Source: Candidatus Bathyarchaeota archaeon B23 (GTDB lineage: Archaea > Thermoproteota > Bathyarchaeia > TCS64 > B23). From it: a stretch of 6,381 nt of DNA. Below the pieces are notes generated by a model that saw only the letters and a program-made list of their open reading frames with translations, was not told where the DNA came from and did no database searches. Positions 1 to 5,572 of this stretch are shown piece by piece. Location: assembly GCA_001593875.1 (NCBI GenBank), contig LUCA01000043.1, forward strand, positions 1-6,381, read 5' to 3'. Each line of letters opens with the position of its first letter. Positions within the stretch are counted from its first letter, which is position 1. A program made the position numbers and the translations under genes.

Positions 1-137
1 TCATACGATGCCTGAGGGAGAGATACCCCAGCTACATCGACGTCTGGAGGACCATCATCGCCGTGGAGAGGGTGGGCGTGGAGCCCGTCTACCAGAAGGC
101 CGTGGGAGGGGAGCCGCCCTGGATCGCCGTAGGCTAG
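1..137 (+). CDS. C-terminal end of an unrecognised protein (5' end outside the window)
   Basis: The frame that begins at position 3 is open from the window edge to a TAG at 135-137 and encodes about 44 residues ending in GGEPPWIAVG. Its composition (RYPSYIDVWRTIIAVERVGV and onward) is typical of a folded globular protein, with a balanced mix of charged, aromatic and hydrophobic residues. The overlapping frame that starts with ATG at 8 gives an Arg/Gly/His-rich peptide typical of an out-of-frame shadow. I do not recognise the family from this fragment. The gene converges on the minus-strand AbrB gene, whose stop lies 40 nt downstream. It is certainly partial in this window; nothing suggests that it is broken. 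Confidence 0.6.
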   Translation, partial: IRCLRERYPSYIDVWRTIIAVERVGVEPVYQKAVGGEPPWIAVG

Positions 138-177
138 AGCTCCTCCTCATCATCCCCTCCATAGCCCTGACGGCCTA

Positions 178-414
178 CTACCTGATGAGGGGAAACCTCA
201 TAAGGGCCGTGATGGCGGCTGCCTCAGCCGTCTTCACCCTCACGACGACCCTGTCGCCGAGCCTAAGCCCCAGCGCCCTCACCACCCTGGCGGGGATGGT
301 GACTATGAGGCTGGAGGCGAGGTATCGAACCCTGGCCTCGAAGTCCATGTAGGGGAGAACCCTGGGTCTGGCCTTAACCCTCCTCAATAGACCCGTCTCA
401 ACCTCTCTGTCCAT
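178..414 (-). CDS. AbrB/MazE/SpoVT-type swapped-hairpin DNA-binding protein (78 aa)
   Basis: This is a small transcription-regulator-type protein. Residues 33-62 carry the hallmark of the AbrB swapped-hairpin beta-barrel: LIVTIPARVVRALGL, then RLGDRVVVRV, that is strand, 'TIP' turn, short helix 'xxVxxALGL', then 'GDxVxVxV'. AbrB-fold proteins bind DNA as dimers and serve as antitoxins or global regulators. No toxin gene (PIN, MazF-like) lies beside it here, so a solitary regulator is more likely. The start shown is ATG at 412-414; an ATG at 346-348 (residue 23), just before the domain, is an equally plausible start. Neither has a clear Shine-Dalgarno site. An AT-rich stretch around 437-452 on the minus strand could be its TATA region, which would imply a very short leader. 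The opposite strand has a hydrophobic open frame (to 352) that I regard as a shadow. The last 16 residues lie outside the fold. Confidence 0.72.
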   Translation of the reverse strand: MDREVETGLLRRVKARPRVLPYMDFEARVRYLASSLIVTIPARVVRALGLRLGDRVVVRVKTAEAAAITALMRFPLIR

Positions 415-488
415 CTTGGTTTCAACTCTGTGGGAGGATACTTTGATTTGGTGTAACCTTGATGGAGTCGACTATGGGGACAGGGATC

Positions 489-758
489 TCACTTCTTCGG
501 GAGGCCCTCCCCCATGGTGATGAGGGTGATGGTGGTCCTGACGCTCTCCAGCCTCCTGATCCTGGTGAGGACTATCTCCCTGATCTTCTCCATGGTCTCG
601 GCCTCCACCTCCGCGATGACGTCGTAGATGCCGTAGAGGGCGTAGGCCTCCTTCACTCCCTCGATCTCCCTTAGAGCCTTAACAACCTCCTCCTCCTTCG
701 CCAAATCCGTGTTCATCAGCACGTAGGCCTTCAATACCTTCCCCAGCCAATAGTTCAT
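489..758 (-). CDS. Stand-alone Lrp/AsnC effector-binding (RAM) domain protein
   Basis: The protein is 89 aa with the shown ATG start. From residue 9 it reads LKAYVLMNTD, then an amphipathic helix (KEEEVVKALREIEGVKEAYA), then GIYDVIAEVEAETMEKI and a final strand TTITLITMG. This is the beta-alpha-beta-beta-alpha-beta RAM fold of Lrp/AsnC regulators, with the typical 'G.YD.i..v' centre. There is no helix-turn-helix, so it is the SMORF-like stand-alone class, which binds small effectors such as amino acids and forms oligomers. It may modulate a partner regulator; the two AbrB-fold proteins on either side are candidates by proximity only. The family usually begins directly with (M)xKAYVLI, so a TTG start at 732-734, preceded by GGGGAAGG, is a strong alternative to ATG at 756-758. 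The TATA position also fits the TTG better. Confidence 0.8.
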   Translation of the reverse strand: MNYWLGKVLKAYVLMNTDLAKEEEVVKALREIEGVKEAYALYGIYDVIAEVEAETMEKIREIVLTRIRRLESVRTTITLITMGEGLPKK

Positions 759-768
759 GAGGTCATAT

Positions 769-778
769 CTATTTTTAT
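769..778 (-). promoter_or_regulatory. Candidate TATA box for the RAM-domain gene
   Basis: The minus strand reads ATAAAAATAG here, the clearest A/T run between the RAM gene and the AbrB gene upstream of it. Archaeal TATA boxes are centred about 26 nt before the transcription start, which places the start near 748. That is inside the first codons of the ATG frame and just upstream of the GGGGAAGG-TTG start, and it favours the shorter reading frame. This is a visual match only. Confidence 0.4.
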
Positions 779-814
779 CGTCGATGAGACACCCCTCTAG
801 ACGCAGGCGTGCCG

Positions 815-829
815 TCCATCATCGATGGA
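815..829 (-). other. Small perfect hairpin after the 50-aa AbrB gene
   Basis: TCCATC and GATGGA form a 6-bp perfect stem with a 3-nt loop, 15 nt beyond the stop codon of the minus-strand gene at 844-996. No T-run follows it on the minus strand, so it is not a convincing archaeal terminator. It may protect the mRNA end or be chance. Confidence 0.25.
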
Positions 830-843
830 GGCCCCAGGCGCCG

Positions 844-996
844 TCAGCTCCCCTTACGGATACAGACTCGCCCCTCGAGGCCCTCGACGGTGTAGAAGAT
901 TAGTTCCTCACCCCCCTCAAGGTGGAGGTGATCCCTAACCTCCTTGGGGATCGTCAACCTGAAATCCTTCCCAACCCTCCCTCTCGCGAGTATCAT
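844..996 (-). CDS. 50-aa AbrB/SpoVT-type swapped-hairpin protein
   Basis: This gene falls below usual ORF-length cutoffs. ATG at 994-996 and TGA at 844-846 enclose 50 codons. The protein starts MILARGRVGKDFRLTIPKEV and continues RDHLHLEGGEELIFYTVEG. That is the minimal AbrB swapped hairpin: strand, 'LTIPKEVRxxL' turn and helix, 'xLxxGxELxFYxVEG' second hairpin. It is close to the usual minimal length of about 45-50 aa. It follows the zinc-ribbon gene by 9 nt (stop at 1006), so co-transcription is likely. A TATA-like box at 1021-1028 also lies about 28 nt upstream of the ATG, which suggests an additional, nearly leaderless transcript. An archaeal antitoxin or regulator is the likely role; no toxin gene follows. 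Confidence 0.75.
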   Translation of the reverse strand: MILARGRVGKDFRLTIPKEVRDHLHLEGGEELIFYTVEGLEGRVCIRKGS

Positions 997-1005
997 CTCG
1001 GTCTT

Positions 1006-1239
1006 TCATAGTGGATCGGTATTATAAACGGTGCGTGTCCCCCACTTCCCCTCCCTCTTCTGCCTCTCCACGATCCGCCTCAGGATGGCGATGCACCTCT
1101 CCTTCGAGTAGCCCTTCTTGGAGTAATACCCCCAAAGGCGTTGGTAGACGTGGAGGCACCGAGGGCAGCACCAGATTCCCCTCTTCAGGTCGAGGGCATG
1201 CCTCCTGTCGGTCTCGAGGCCGCAGATGTCGCAGATCAT
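1006..1239 (-). CDS. Small zinc-ribbon-like protein (77 aa), function unknown
   Basis: The N-terminal third has two cysteine knuckles: C3-x2-C6 (MICDIC) and C25-x2-C28 (WCCPRC), 18 residues apart, as in small treble-clef or zinc-ribbon folds. C24 is an extra cysteine beside the second knuckle. The rest (about residues 32-65) is basic and likely helical (YQRLWGYYSKKGY, then AILRRIVERQKREGK), which suggests nucleic-acid or protein binding. Translation is probably coupled to the upstream gene: that stop (TGA at 1249-1251) overlaps a GAGG Shine-Dalgarno 7 nt before this ATG. The C-terminal codons overlap the TATA box of the next gene. I do not recognise the family. The cysteine pattern and tight packing with neighbours support a real gene; the longest plus-strand frame opposite it is a Ser/Arg/Pro-rich shadow. 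Confidence 0.62.
   Translation of the reverse strand: MICDICGLETDRRHALDLKRGIWCCPRCLHVYQRLWGYYSKKGYSKERCIAILRRIVERQKREGKWGTRTVYNTDPL
1021..1028 (-). promoter_or_regulatory. Candidate TATA box for the 50-aa AbrB gene
   Basis: The minus strand reads TTTATAAT, within the 3' coding end of the upstream zinc-ribbon gene. Its centre is about 28 nt from the ATG at 996, the spacing expected for a leaderless or nearly leaderless archaeal transcript. The AbrB ATG has no good Shine-Dalgarno sequence, which fits. It would be an internal operon promoter. Confidence 0.4.
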
Positions 1240-1248
1240 CCCCCATCC

Positions 1249-1458
1249 TCAGTGGATGGCCTCTACGCTCTCGATATCCTCGATCCTCGGGGCCACCTCA
1301 CCCCTCATGGGCCTATAGTGGCAGGGTTCCCTGCAGAGGATATATACCTTGAGACCCCTGAGTCTATGATCCAGCTTGTTCTCGCAGCTGAAGCATTCAC
1401 AGGCGGATAAGAGACCGCGGACAACCCACTTCTCTTCACGCCTCCGAGAAGGGGACAT
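1249..1458 (-). CDS. Small cysteine-rich protein (69 aa), possible zinc binder
   Basis: Five cysteines occur in 69 residues: C20, C22, C25, C42 and C46, arranged as CxCxxC and then CxxxC (LCREPC) with histidines nearby (H31, H47). A single zinc site made from C22/C25 and C42/C46 is plausible. The first ten residues are basic (SPSRRREEK). I do not recognise a family. It is the first gene of a three-gene minus-strand run (1458 to 844): its stop is 9 nt before the next ATG and overlaps that gene's Shine-Dalgarno. The ATG at 1456-1458 has no Shine-Dalgarno, but a TATA-like box lies about 31 nt upstream, so the leader is probably very short. Confidence is limited because there is no family match. 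Confidence 0.5.
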   Translation of the reverse strand: MSPSRRREEKWVVRGLLSACECFSCENKLDHRLRGLKVYILCREPCHYRPMRGEVAPRIEDIESVEAIH

Positions 1459-1483
1459 GGCGGATCAACTAATCTCTAATACC

Positions 1484-1495
1484 CTATTATCTTTT
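1484..1495 (-). promoter_or_regulatory. Candidate TATA box in a divergent promoter region
   Basis: The 1459-1548 gap separates the divergent small-gene cluster and the archaemetzincin gene, and is markedly AT-rich around 1466-1505. On the minus strand AAAAGATAATAG has its centre about 31 nt before the ATG at 1458, so transcription would start only a few bases before that codon. The plus-strand promoter for the protease must lie in the same stretch, but I cannot single out one box. Confidence 0.4.
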
Positions 1496-1548
1496 ACTTT
1501 AGGATATGATCGAAAAGATTCGAGTGTCCGAAGAAGGGGGATCGGGAG

Positions 1549-2094
1549 GTGGAGGTGGCCCTTCTACCCATAGAGGAGATGGGGAGGGAGATCCTGGAGG
1601 CCATAAGGGAGGGGTTGGAGGGGGAGATACCCGGGGCGAGATGCCACATACTGCCCATGAGGGGGAGGGCCCCCTCGAAGGCCTACAACCCCCGGAGGAG
1701 GCAGTATCGCTCCGATAGATTTCTAGAGCAGTTGAGGGCTTTAAAGAAGGGAATAGGGGTAAATAGGCTTCTAGGAGTTACATTATTGGATATATATGCC
1801 CCAGGATTGAACTTCGTCTTCGGAGAAGCAGATCCAAAGTGGGGAGTGGCGATTCTCTCGACGCATAGGCTAAGACCGGAGTTTTATGGCCTAAAGGAGA
1901 ATCTTGGGCTTTATCTGGAGCGCTGTGTGAAGGAGGCCATCCACGAGTTGGGGCACATCCTGAGGCTGAGGCACTGCCCAGATCCTAGATGCGTCATGCA
2001 CTTCTCCAACAGCGTCTGGGAGGTCGATGAGAAGCGGCGGGGTTTCTGCCCCAGATGTCTCAACCTGTTAAGATATTACGAAGAAATACGATAG
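1549..2094 (+). CDS. amzA: Archaemetzincin (zinc metallopeptidase), with an altered zinc motif
   Basis: This is a 181-aa aminopeptidase-like metzincin of the archaeal/vertebrate archaemetzincin family (M54), presumably cytoplasmic because no signal peptide is visible. The catalytic block is at residues 132-150: HELGHILRLRHC, then CPDPRC, then VM. H132, H136 and H142 are the zinc ligands, E133 the base, C143/C148 and C167/C170 (CPRC) the second zinc site typical of the family, and M150 the Met-turn. The hallmark HExxHxxGxxHC has Arg at 139 in place of the Gly. Start choice: translation begins at GTG 1549 or GTG 1555, the latter after GGAGGT; no start codon exists further upstream before TGA at 1507. 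The N-terminus VALLPIEEMGREI matches the family's usual first strand. Length is normal. The gene converges on tRNA-Gly, 34 nt beyond its stop. Confidence 0.93.
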   Translation: MEVALLPIEEMGREILEAIREGLEGEIPGARCHILPMRGRAPSKAYNPRRRQYRSDRFLEQLRALKKGIGVNRLLGVTLLDIYAPGLNFVFGEADPKWGVAILSTHRLRPEFYGLKENLGLYLERCVKEAIHELGHILRLRHCPDPRCVMHFSNSVWEVDEKRRGFCPRCLNLLRYYEEIR

Positions 2095-2128
2095 ATCGAA
2101 ACTTGAGACCGTAAGACCCTGCTAATAT

Positions 2129-2205
2129 TGGTGCGGCCGCCGGGATTCGAACCCGGGTCCTCTGCGTGGCAGGCAGATATCTTGACCAGGCTGGACCACG
2201 GCCGC
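2129..2205 (-). tRNA. tRNA-Gly(GCC), with encoded 3' CCA
   Basis: The minus strand folds as a full cloverleaf. The acceptor is GCGGCCG/CGGCCGC (2199-2205 with 2133-2139), perfectly paired. The anticodon stem TCTGC/GCAGA closes the loop CTGCCAC, giving anticodon GCC at 2168-2170 (glycine, GGC/GGT codons). The T arm is CCGGG-TTCGAAT-CCCGG. The D arm is short (GTC/GAT, including a G-U pair) with the conserved GG in its loop. Discriminator A is at 2132 and CCA is encoded at 2129-2131. There is no intron and the variable loop is short. It lies just downstream of the COG2521 methyltransferase gene on the same strand. Confidence 0.97.
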
Positions 2206-2230
2206 TCGATCCATATGAGAAATCAGCCCT

Positions 2231-2240
2231 CTATTAATCT
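2231..2240 (-). promoter_or_regulatory. Candidate TATA box for tRNA-Gly
   Basis: The minus strand reads AGATTAATAG directly after the TAA of the methyltransferase gene (2242-2244). Its centre is about 30 nt upstream of the tRNA 5' end, so transcription would start about 3-4 nt before the mature end, as is usual for archaeal tRNA promoters. Read-through from the upstream operon is also possible. Confidence 0.45.
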
Positions 2241-2241
2241 C

Positions 2242-3045
2242 TTACTTCGGCCTCCGACAGGTGACGCCCATCACATCTCGATGATGGCGTAGGTCGATGA
2301 AGCCGGCCTCCCCAAGCCTCCTCATCACCCCCCTCCTGAGGTCTATGCGTCGACGCCGTGAACCCGGCTCACCGGTGTAGTGGAAGAGGCGTCCACCAGG
2401 TCTGAGCACCCTCAGGAGACGCCGATAGAACTCCCCGCTATAGAGGTGGCCCGCCAGCGCAAACCTCGGGGGGTCATGGATGGCGTAGTCGAAGAAGCCC
2501 TCGGGGAGGAGGGGCAGAACATCGTAGGCGTCTCCCAGGATGAGGTTTAGACGTCTATCCCTGAAGAGGCCTCGGGACCAGGGATTCAGCTCCGCCATCC
2601 TCAGCACCACGGGGTTCACCTCCAGGGAGATGACGAGCTCGGCGCCCCTCCTGAGGGCTTCGAGGGCGGTGTAGCCCAGGCCCGTGCAGACGTCGAGGAC
2701 CCGTCCACCCCTAAGCCCGACGGCCTCCAGCTTCATGGCGGCGTCGAGGTCGGGGGTCACGCCCCTCGTCCTGTGCATCCTTATGCCGTCGATCTCCAGC
2801 GTCGGCGCCCCCTCCGTCGGAACCAGCTTATGGAAGTGGCCGTCGGCGTGGGCGGCCATATGGACGCCGGCCTCGTCGACGATGAAGACGGCCTCCTCCC
2901 TCTCGGCGATGCGCCTCAGCTCCCCTAGGGAGACCTTCAGGCCTCCGGGGAGGAGGACGGCGCCGCCTCGGAGCTCCACCCAGGTCTTCGAGAGGCCGAG
3001 GTCGAGGGATACCCTCCTGGAGCCCCTGAGGATCTGCCGCGCCAC
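2242..3045 (-). CDS. COG2521-type archaeal class I SAM-dependent methyltransferase
   Basis: The protein is 267 aa. The N-terminal part (1-110) is a family-specific domain beginning RGSRRVSLDLGLSKTWVELR. The C-terminal Rossmann domain shows motif I VLDVCTGLGYTALEA (117-130), the acidic SAM-ribose residue E142, GDAYD (171-175), the DPP motif HDPPRF (190-195) and FHYTGEPG (221-228). DPP-type motifs occur in N-methyltransferases acting on planar nitrogens, but COG2521 proteins have no assigned substrate that I know of. The annotated start is GTG at 3043-3045, 25 nt after the glycosyltransferase stop. An in-frame reading continues upstream (LLTAEV) without ATG, GTG or TTG, so GTG is the best choice, although no strong Shine-Dalgarno precedes it. 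It is probably the last protein gene of the operon. A link to the inositol-phosphate genes is positional only; it may be a housekeeping enzyme. Confidence 0.85.
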   Translation of the reverse strand: MARQILRGSRRVSLDLGLSKTWVELRGGAVLLPGGLKVSLGELRRIAEREEAVFIVDEAGVHMAAHADGHFHKLVPTEGAPTLEIDGIRMHRTRGVTPDLDAAMKLEAVGLRGGRVLDVCTGLGYTALEALRRGAELVISLEVNPVVLRMAELNPWSRGLFRDRRLNLILGDAYDVLPLLPEGFFDYAIHDPPRFALAGHLYSGEFYRRLLRVLRPGGRLFHYTGEPGSRRRRIDLRRGVMRRLGEAGFIDLRHHRDVMGVTCRRPK

Positions 3046-3070
3046 CTCGGCGGTTAGGAGAGGCCTCAGC

Positions 3071-4156
3071 CTACCCCCCCTCCCACAGGCCGATCTCCAG
3101 CAGCCTCTCCGCTATCCTCTCGGCCGATCGCTCCTCCACAAACCTCTTGGCTCTCTCCCCCAACTCCTCGAAGCCCCCCTCCAAGAGGGAGCTCAACAGC
3201 TCCCTCATCTCCCTTAGGCTGCGATATTTCAAGACCTCCCCCTGGAAGGGGTAGAAGTAGCTCACGTCGGAGCAGAGTATCGGCGTCAGGGAGCCGAGGC
3301 AGAGGTGGGCCGTGCTGGAGAGCTTGATCTCCCCCACCCCCTCCAACTTATGGAGGAGGAGGACGTCGGCTGCGGCTAGATATCCGTAGAGGACGTCGAT
3401 GGGAGGCCTATCGAACCTCACCTCCAGGGAGGGGTGGTCAGCCTCCAGCCTCCTCAGCCTCTCATAGAGGTCTAGGTCTCCCACTAGGCAGAGATATCTC
3501 AGCTCAGGCCTCTCCCCCCACAGGGGTTTGAGGGCCCTGACGACGGCTTCGGGCTCCTGAAGCCTGCCGAAGCTGAAGACGACCTCCGCCCCTTCGGGTA
3601 TATCCAGCCGCCTCCTCTCAGCCCTCCTATCCCTCTGCTCGAGGGGGTGGCAGGGATAGGGGACGATGTGAAGCCTCTCCTCGGGGAAGACCCCTGAGAA
3701 GATGCGGAGGTATCTCTCATCGAAGAGGGTTATGGCATCCCACTCGACCTTGTAGAAGTGGGGGTTGTCAGGCCGTCTACATTCGTGGAGCACAGCTAGG
3801 GTTCTCCCCTCGAAGTGGGGTAGGAACTCCATCAATCTCCTCAACGGCGTTGAGGAGGGCTTCTCCACGATGAGGAGGTCGAAATTCCCCTCCTGGAGGG
3901 GTTTGAGATCGAGGAATAGCGAGGAGAGGAGGGCTTCGTCGACGCATCGGTCGCCGTATCGGAGGAAGGAGTAGTTCCTGACGACGTAGGGCTCATCGAC
4001 CTGGAAGCATCGATGGGTGTCGTCATCCTCATACTGCAGCGGGGCGAAGACCCTCAACTGGTGGCCCAGGCTTAGTAGGGCTCTCCCTATGAGCTCTGCG
4101 TGGATGGAGACTCCGCAGATGGCGTTCCAGCTGGACATTAAGGCGATGCGGGCCAT
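3071..4156 (-). CDS. GT-B fold glycosyltransferase (GT4-like)
   Basis: The protein is 361 aa. The N-terminal Rossmann half starts ARIALMSSWNAICGVSIHAE, the acceptor-domain beginning of GT4-like enzymes (glycine-rich 'GVS.H...L...L...GH.v.vfaP'). Residues 93-101 (DLLIVEKPS) and 121-127 (AVLHECR) are later strands. The C-terminal donor domain begins after VPYPCHP (165-171), with EVVFSFGR (191-198), YLCLVGD (221-227) and YGYLAAADVLLLHK (257-270). The usual donor-site E-x7-E of GT4 is not evident; the corresponding segment is EGVGEIKLSSTAHLCLGS, so the donor pocket may differ. No membrane segments are visible, so it is cytosolic or peripheral. The ATG at 4154-4156 follows the CDP-alcohol transferase stop by 1 nt, with GAGGT upstream, which implies coupled translation. 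A role in glycosylating the product of the two upstream enzymes, or the corresponding lipid, is inference. Confidence 0.85.
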   Translation of the reverse strand: MARIALMSSWNAICGVSIHAELIGRALLSLGHQLRVFAPLQYEDDDTHRCFQVDEPYVVRNYSFLRYGDRCVDEALLSSLFLDLKPLQEGNFDLLIVEKPSSTPLRRLMEFLPHFEGRTLAVLHECRRPDNPHFYKVEWDAITLFDERYLRIFSGVFPEERLHIVPYPCHPLEQRDRRAERRRLDIPEGAEVVFSFGRLQEPEAVVRALKPLWGERPELRYLCLVGDLDLYERLRRLEADHPSLEVRFDRPPIDVLYGYLAAADVLLLHKLEGVGEIKLSSTAHLCLGSLTPILCSDVSYFYPFQGEVLKYRSLREMRELLSSLLEGGFEELGERAKRFVEERSAERIAERLLEIGLWEGG

Positions 4157-4157
4157 C

Positions 4158-4832
4158 CTACCTCATCCCGGCGACGTCGGCGACGTGGAGATGCGTCGCC
4201 GCCCTCCAGGCGTAGACGACGGCGGTTATGGCCGCATGGATCGTGATGGTCTTCAGGGCGATGGCCGGCACCCCCAGGAGGATGGCGGCGAGGATGTGGA
4301 CGTTGTAGAGGTTTCGCCTGCCGGCGACCCGTCGGAAGACCCTCTCGAAGGGGCCGTAGATGTCTAGGCTGACGCCCATCATCTTCCCGAAGATGTCATA
4401 GCAGTAGCGGTAGAAGGCGATGAGGACGATGGCGGCCATCGCATAGGCGAGGGGCTCGGGGCCGCCGCTTCGGCTGAGGTAGAGGGCGAGGGCTGCCAGC
4501 CAGGAGAACTCGTAGAGGAGGTCGAGGGCGTGCTCCAACTTCCCCAGCTTCGTCATCATATCCTTCGCACGGGCCAGCTTCCCATCCAGGCCGTCGAGGA
4601 TGCCGACGACGAAGCTGAGCACCGACCCGGGGAGGAGGTGGCCGAGGTAGAAGAGGGCCGTCACCACATAGGCGACGGCGTTGGTCAGCAGCGTCAACTG
4701 ATTTGGGGTGACGGGCGTATCGACGAGCCTCAGCACTATCCAGTTCTCTATGGGCCTGTGGACATAGTAGGCGAGGAGGTCTGAGGCCCCCTTCGCCTTC
4801 TCCAATCGCCTCTCCAGCTCAGCCCTCTCCAT
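4158..4832 (-). CDS. CDP-alcohol phosphatidyltransferase family membrane enzyme with a variant motif (DIPPS-like)
   Basis: The protein is 224 aa with about six hydrophobic segments (roughly 46-62, 68-80, 110-120, 127-143, 177-196, 198-210). It belongs to the CDP-alcohol phosphotransferases, which move a phospho-alcohol from a CDP-activated donor to an acceptor hydroxyl at the membrane. VTPNQLTLLTN (41-51) is the typical pre-motif region. The catalytic block begins DGLDGKLAR (80-88), keeping D80, D83, G84, A87 and R88, and G97 follows eight residues later. After G97 the family expects xxxDxxxD; here it reads KLEHALD. The third Asp position is therefore His101, or Glu100 with a one-residue deletion, then D104. 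The ATG at 4830-4832 overlaps the nucleotidyltransferase gene by 14 nt. With that partner it resembles a split IPCT-DIPPS pair (di-myo-inositol phosphate phosphate synthesis). Archaetidyl headgroup transfer is the main alternative. Confidence 0.87.
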   Translation of the reverse strand: MERAELERRLEKAKGASDLLAYYVHRPIENWIVLRLVDTPVTPNQLTLLTNAVAYVVTALFYLGHLLPGSVLSFVVGILDGLDGKLARAKDMMTKLGKLEHALDLLYEFSWLAALALYLSRSGGPEPLAYAMAAIVLIAFYRYCYDIFGKMMGVSLDIYGPFERVFRRVAGRRNLYNVHILAAILLGVPAIALKTITIHAAITAVVYAWRAATHLHVADVAGMR

Positions 4833-5529
4833 CCCTCAACACCTTCCTGGCCCAGGAGAGGTCGTCCCAGGTGTCGACGTCGAGCCAGAAGCAGCCTGAG
4901 ACGTCGCAGGCCTTTAGGACGTCCTCCCTTATCAGCCTCCTCATCCAGTGGGAGAGCGATGGCGGAACCCAGCCCCTGGGGAGGGCGTCGAAGATGCCGC
5001 TGGTCAGGAGGAAGACGCCGGTGTCGACGCCGTTCCAGAGCCTCAGCTCCTTCCCGATGCGCCTTATGTAGCCCTCTCCATCCACCAGGACCTTCGTCGC
5101 CTCCTTCACATCCCTTAGATATCTCGGCGAGGCGTCGACGCAGAGGAGGGGATCGTCTCCAGAGGCCTTCAGGGCTGCCTCGACGAGGTGGCTCTCTATG
5201 ATGTGATCCGACATCGAGAGGAGGAAGTGCCTCTCGCCGGCGAGGGCGTCCCTAGCGGCCAGCAGCGATGAGGCGTTCCCCAGCCTGTAGTCAGGGTTGT
5301 GGATGAAGAGGATCTCAGCCTCCAGGTGGAGGGCCTCCACCCCCTTCCGCAGGTGGTCGCCCAGATGGCCGGTGACGATGATGAAGTCGTCTACCCCAGC
5401 CTCCACGAAGGCCTCCAGGACATAGCCTATGAGGGGCTTGCCGTCGAGCTTCAACAGTGGCTTAGGGATCCAATCCGTCAGGGGTGAGAGCCTCTCCCCT
5501 CTCCCGGCAGCCAGGATCACCGCCTTCAT
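4819..5529 (-). CDS. IPCT-like NTP:sugar/inositol-phosphate nucleotidyltransferase
   Basis: The protein is 236 aa from ATG 5527-5529; the open frame continues upstream to 5619, but the family begins exactly at MKAVILAAGRGERL, so the shorter start is chosen. Nucleotidyltransferase landmarks are GRGERL (9-14), PKPLLKLDGKPLI (22-34) with K23, MSDH (106-109) with the metal-binding D108, EATKV (143-147), GVDTGVF (167-173) and WLDVDTWDD (215-223). NPDYRLGNASSLLAARDAL and the SDH segment resemble the CTP:L-myo-inositol-1-phosphate cytidylyltransferase half of bifunctional IPCT-DIPPS. The enzyme would make CDP-inositol or another CDP/NDP-alcohol for the overlapping CDP-alcohol transferase. It is the first gene of the operon; three GTG codons directly precede the ATG and the Shine-Dalgarno is weak. 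A generic sugar-1-phosphate nucleotidyltransferase cannot be excluded. It is cytosolic. Confidence 0.85.
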   Translation of the reverse strand: MKAVILAAGRGERLSPLTDWIPKPLLKLDGKPLIGYVLEAFVEAGVDDFIIVTGHLGDHLRKGVEALHLEAEILFIHNPDYRLGNASSLLAARDALAGERHFLLSMSDHIIESHLVEAALKASGDDPLLCVDASPRYLRDVKEATKVLVDGEGYIRRIGKELRLWNGVDTGVFLLTSGIFDALPRGWVPPSLSHWMRRLIREDVLKACDVSGCFWLDVDTWDDLSWARKVLRDGEG

Positions 5530-5572
5530 CACCACCACCCCACATCCGATACGGGGCGCCCTATAGGGGCGA

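Noticed and set aside
8..352. Plus-strand open frame with a hydrophobic second half that looks like a small membrane protein
   Set aside because: Its first part is an Arg/Gly-rich shadow of the partial gene ending at 137, and its second part lies opposite a clear AbrB domain on the minus strand; alternating hydrophobic antisense strings are expected there.
1506..1718. Plus-strand ATG frame giving a Gly-rich peptide at the start of the archaemetzincin
   Set aside because: It is out of frame with the protease and its low-complexity Gly/Glu content comes from purine-rich codons; no ribosome site or family signal supports it.
2684..3217. Long plus-strand open frame (177 codons) opposite the methyltransferase and glycosyltransferase genes
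   Set aside because: It spans two well-supported minus-strand genes and its Ser/Pro/Arg-rich product is a typical high-GC antisense shadow.
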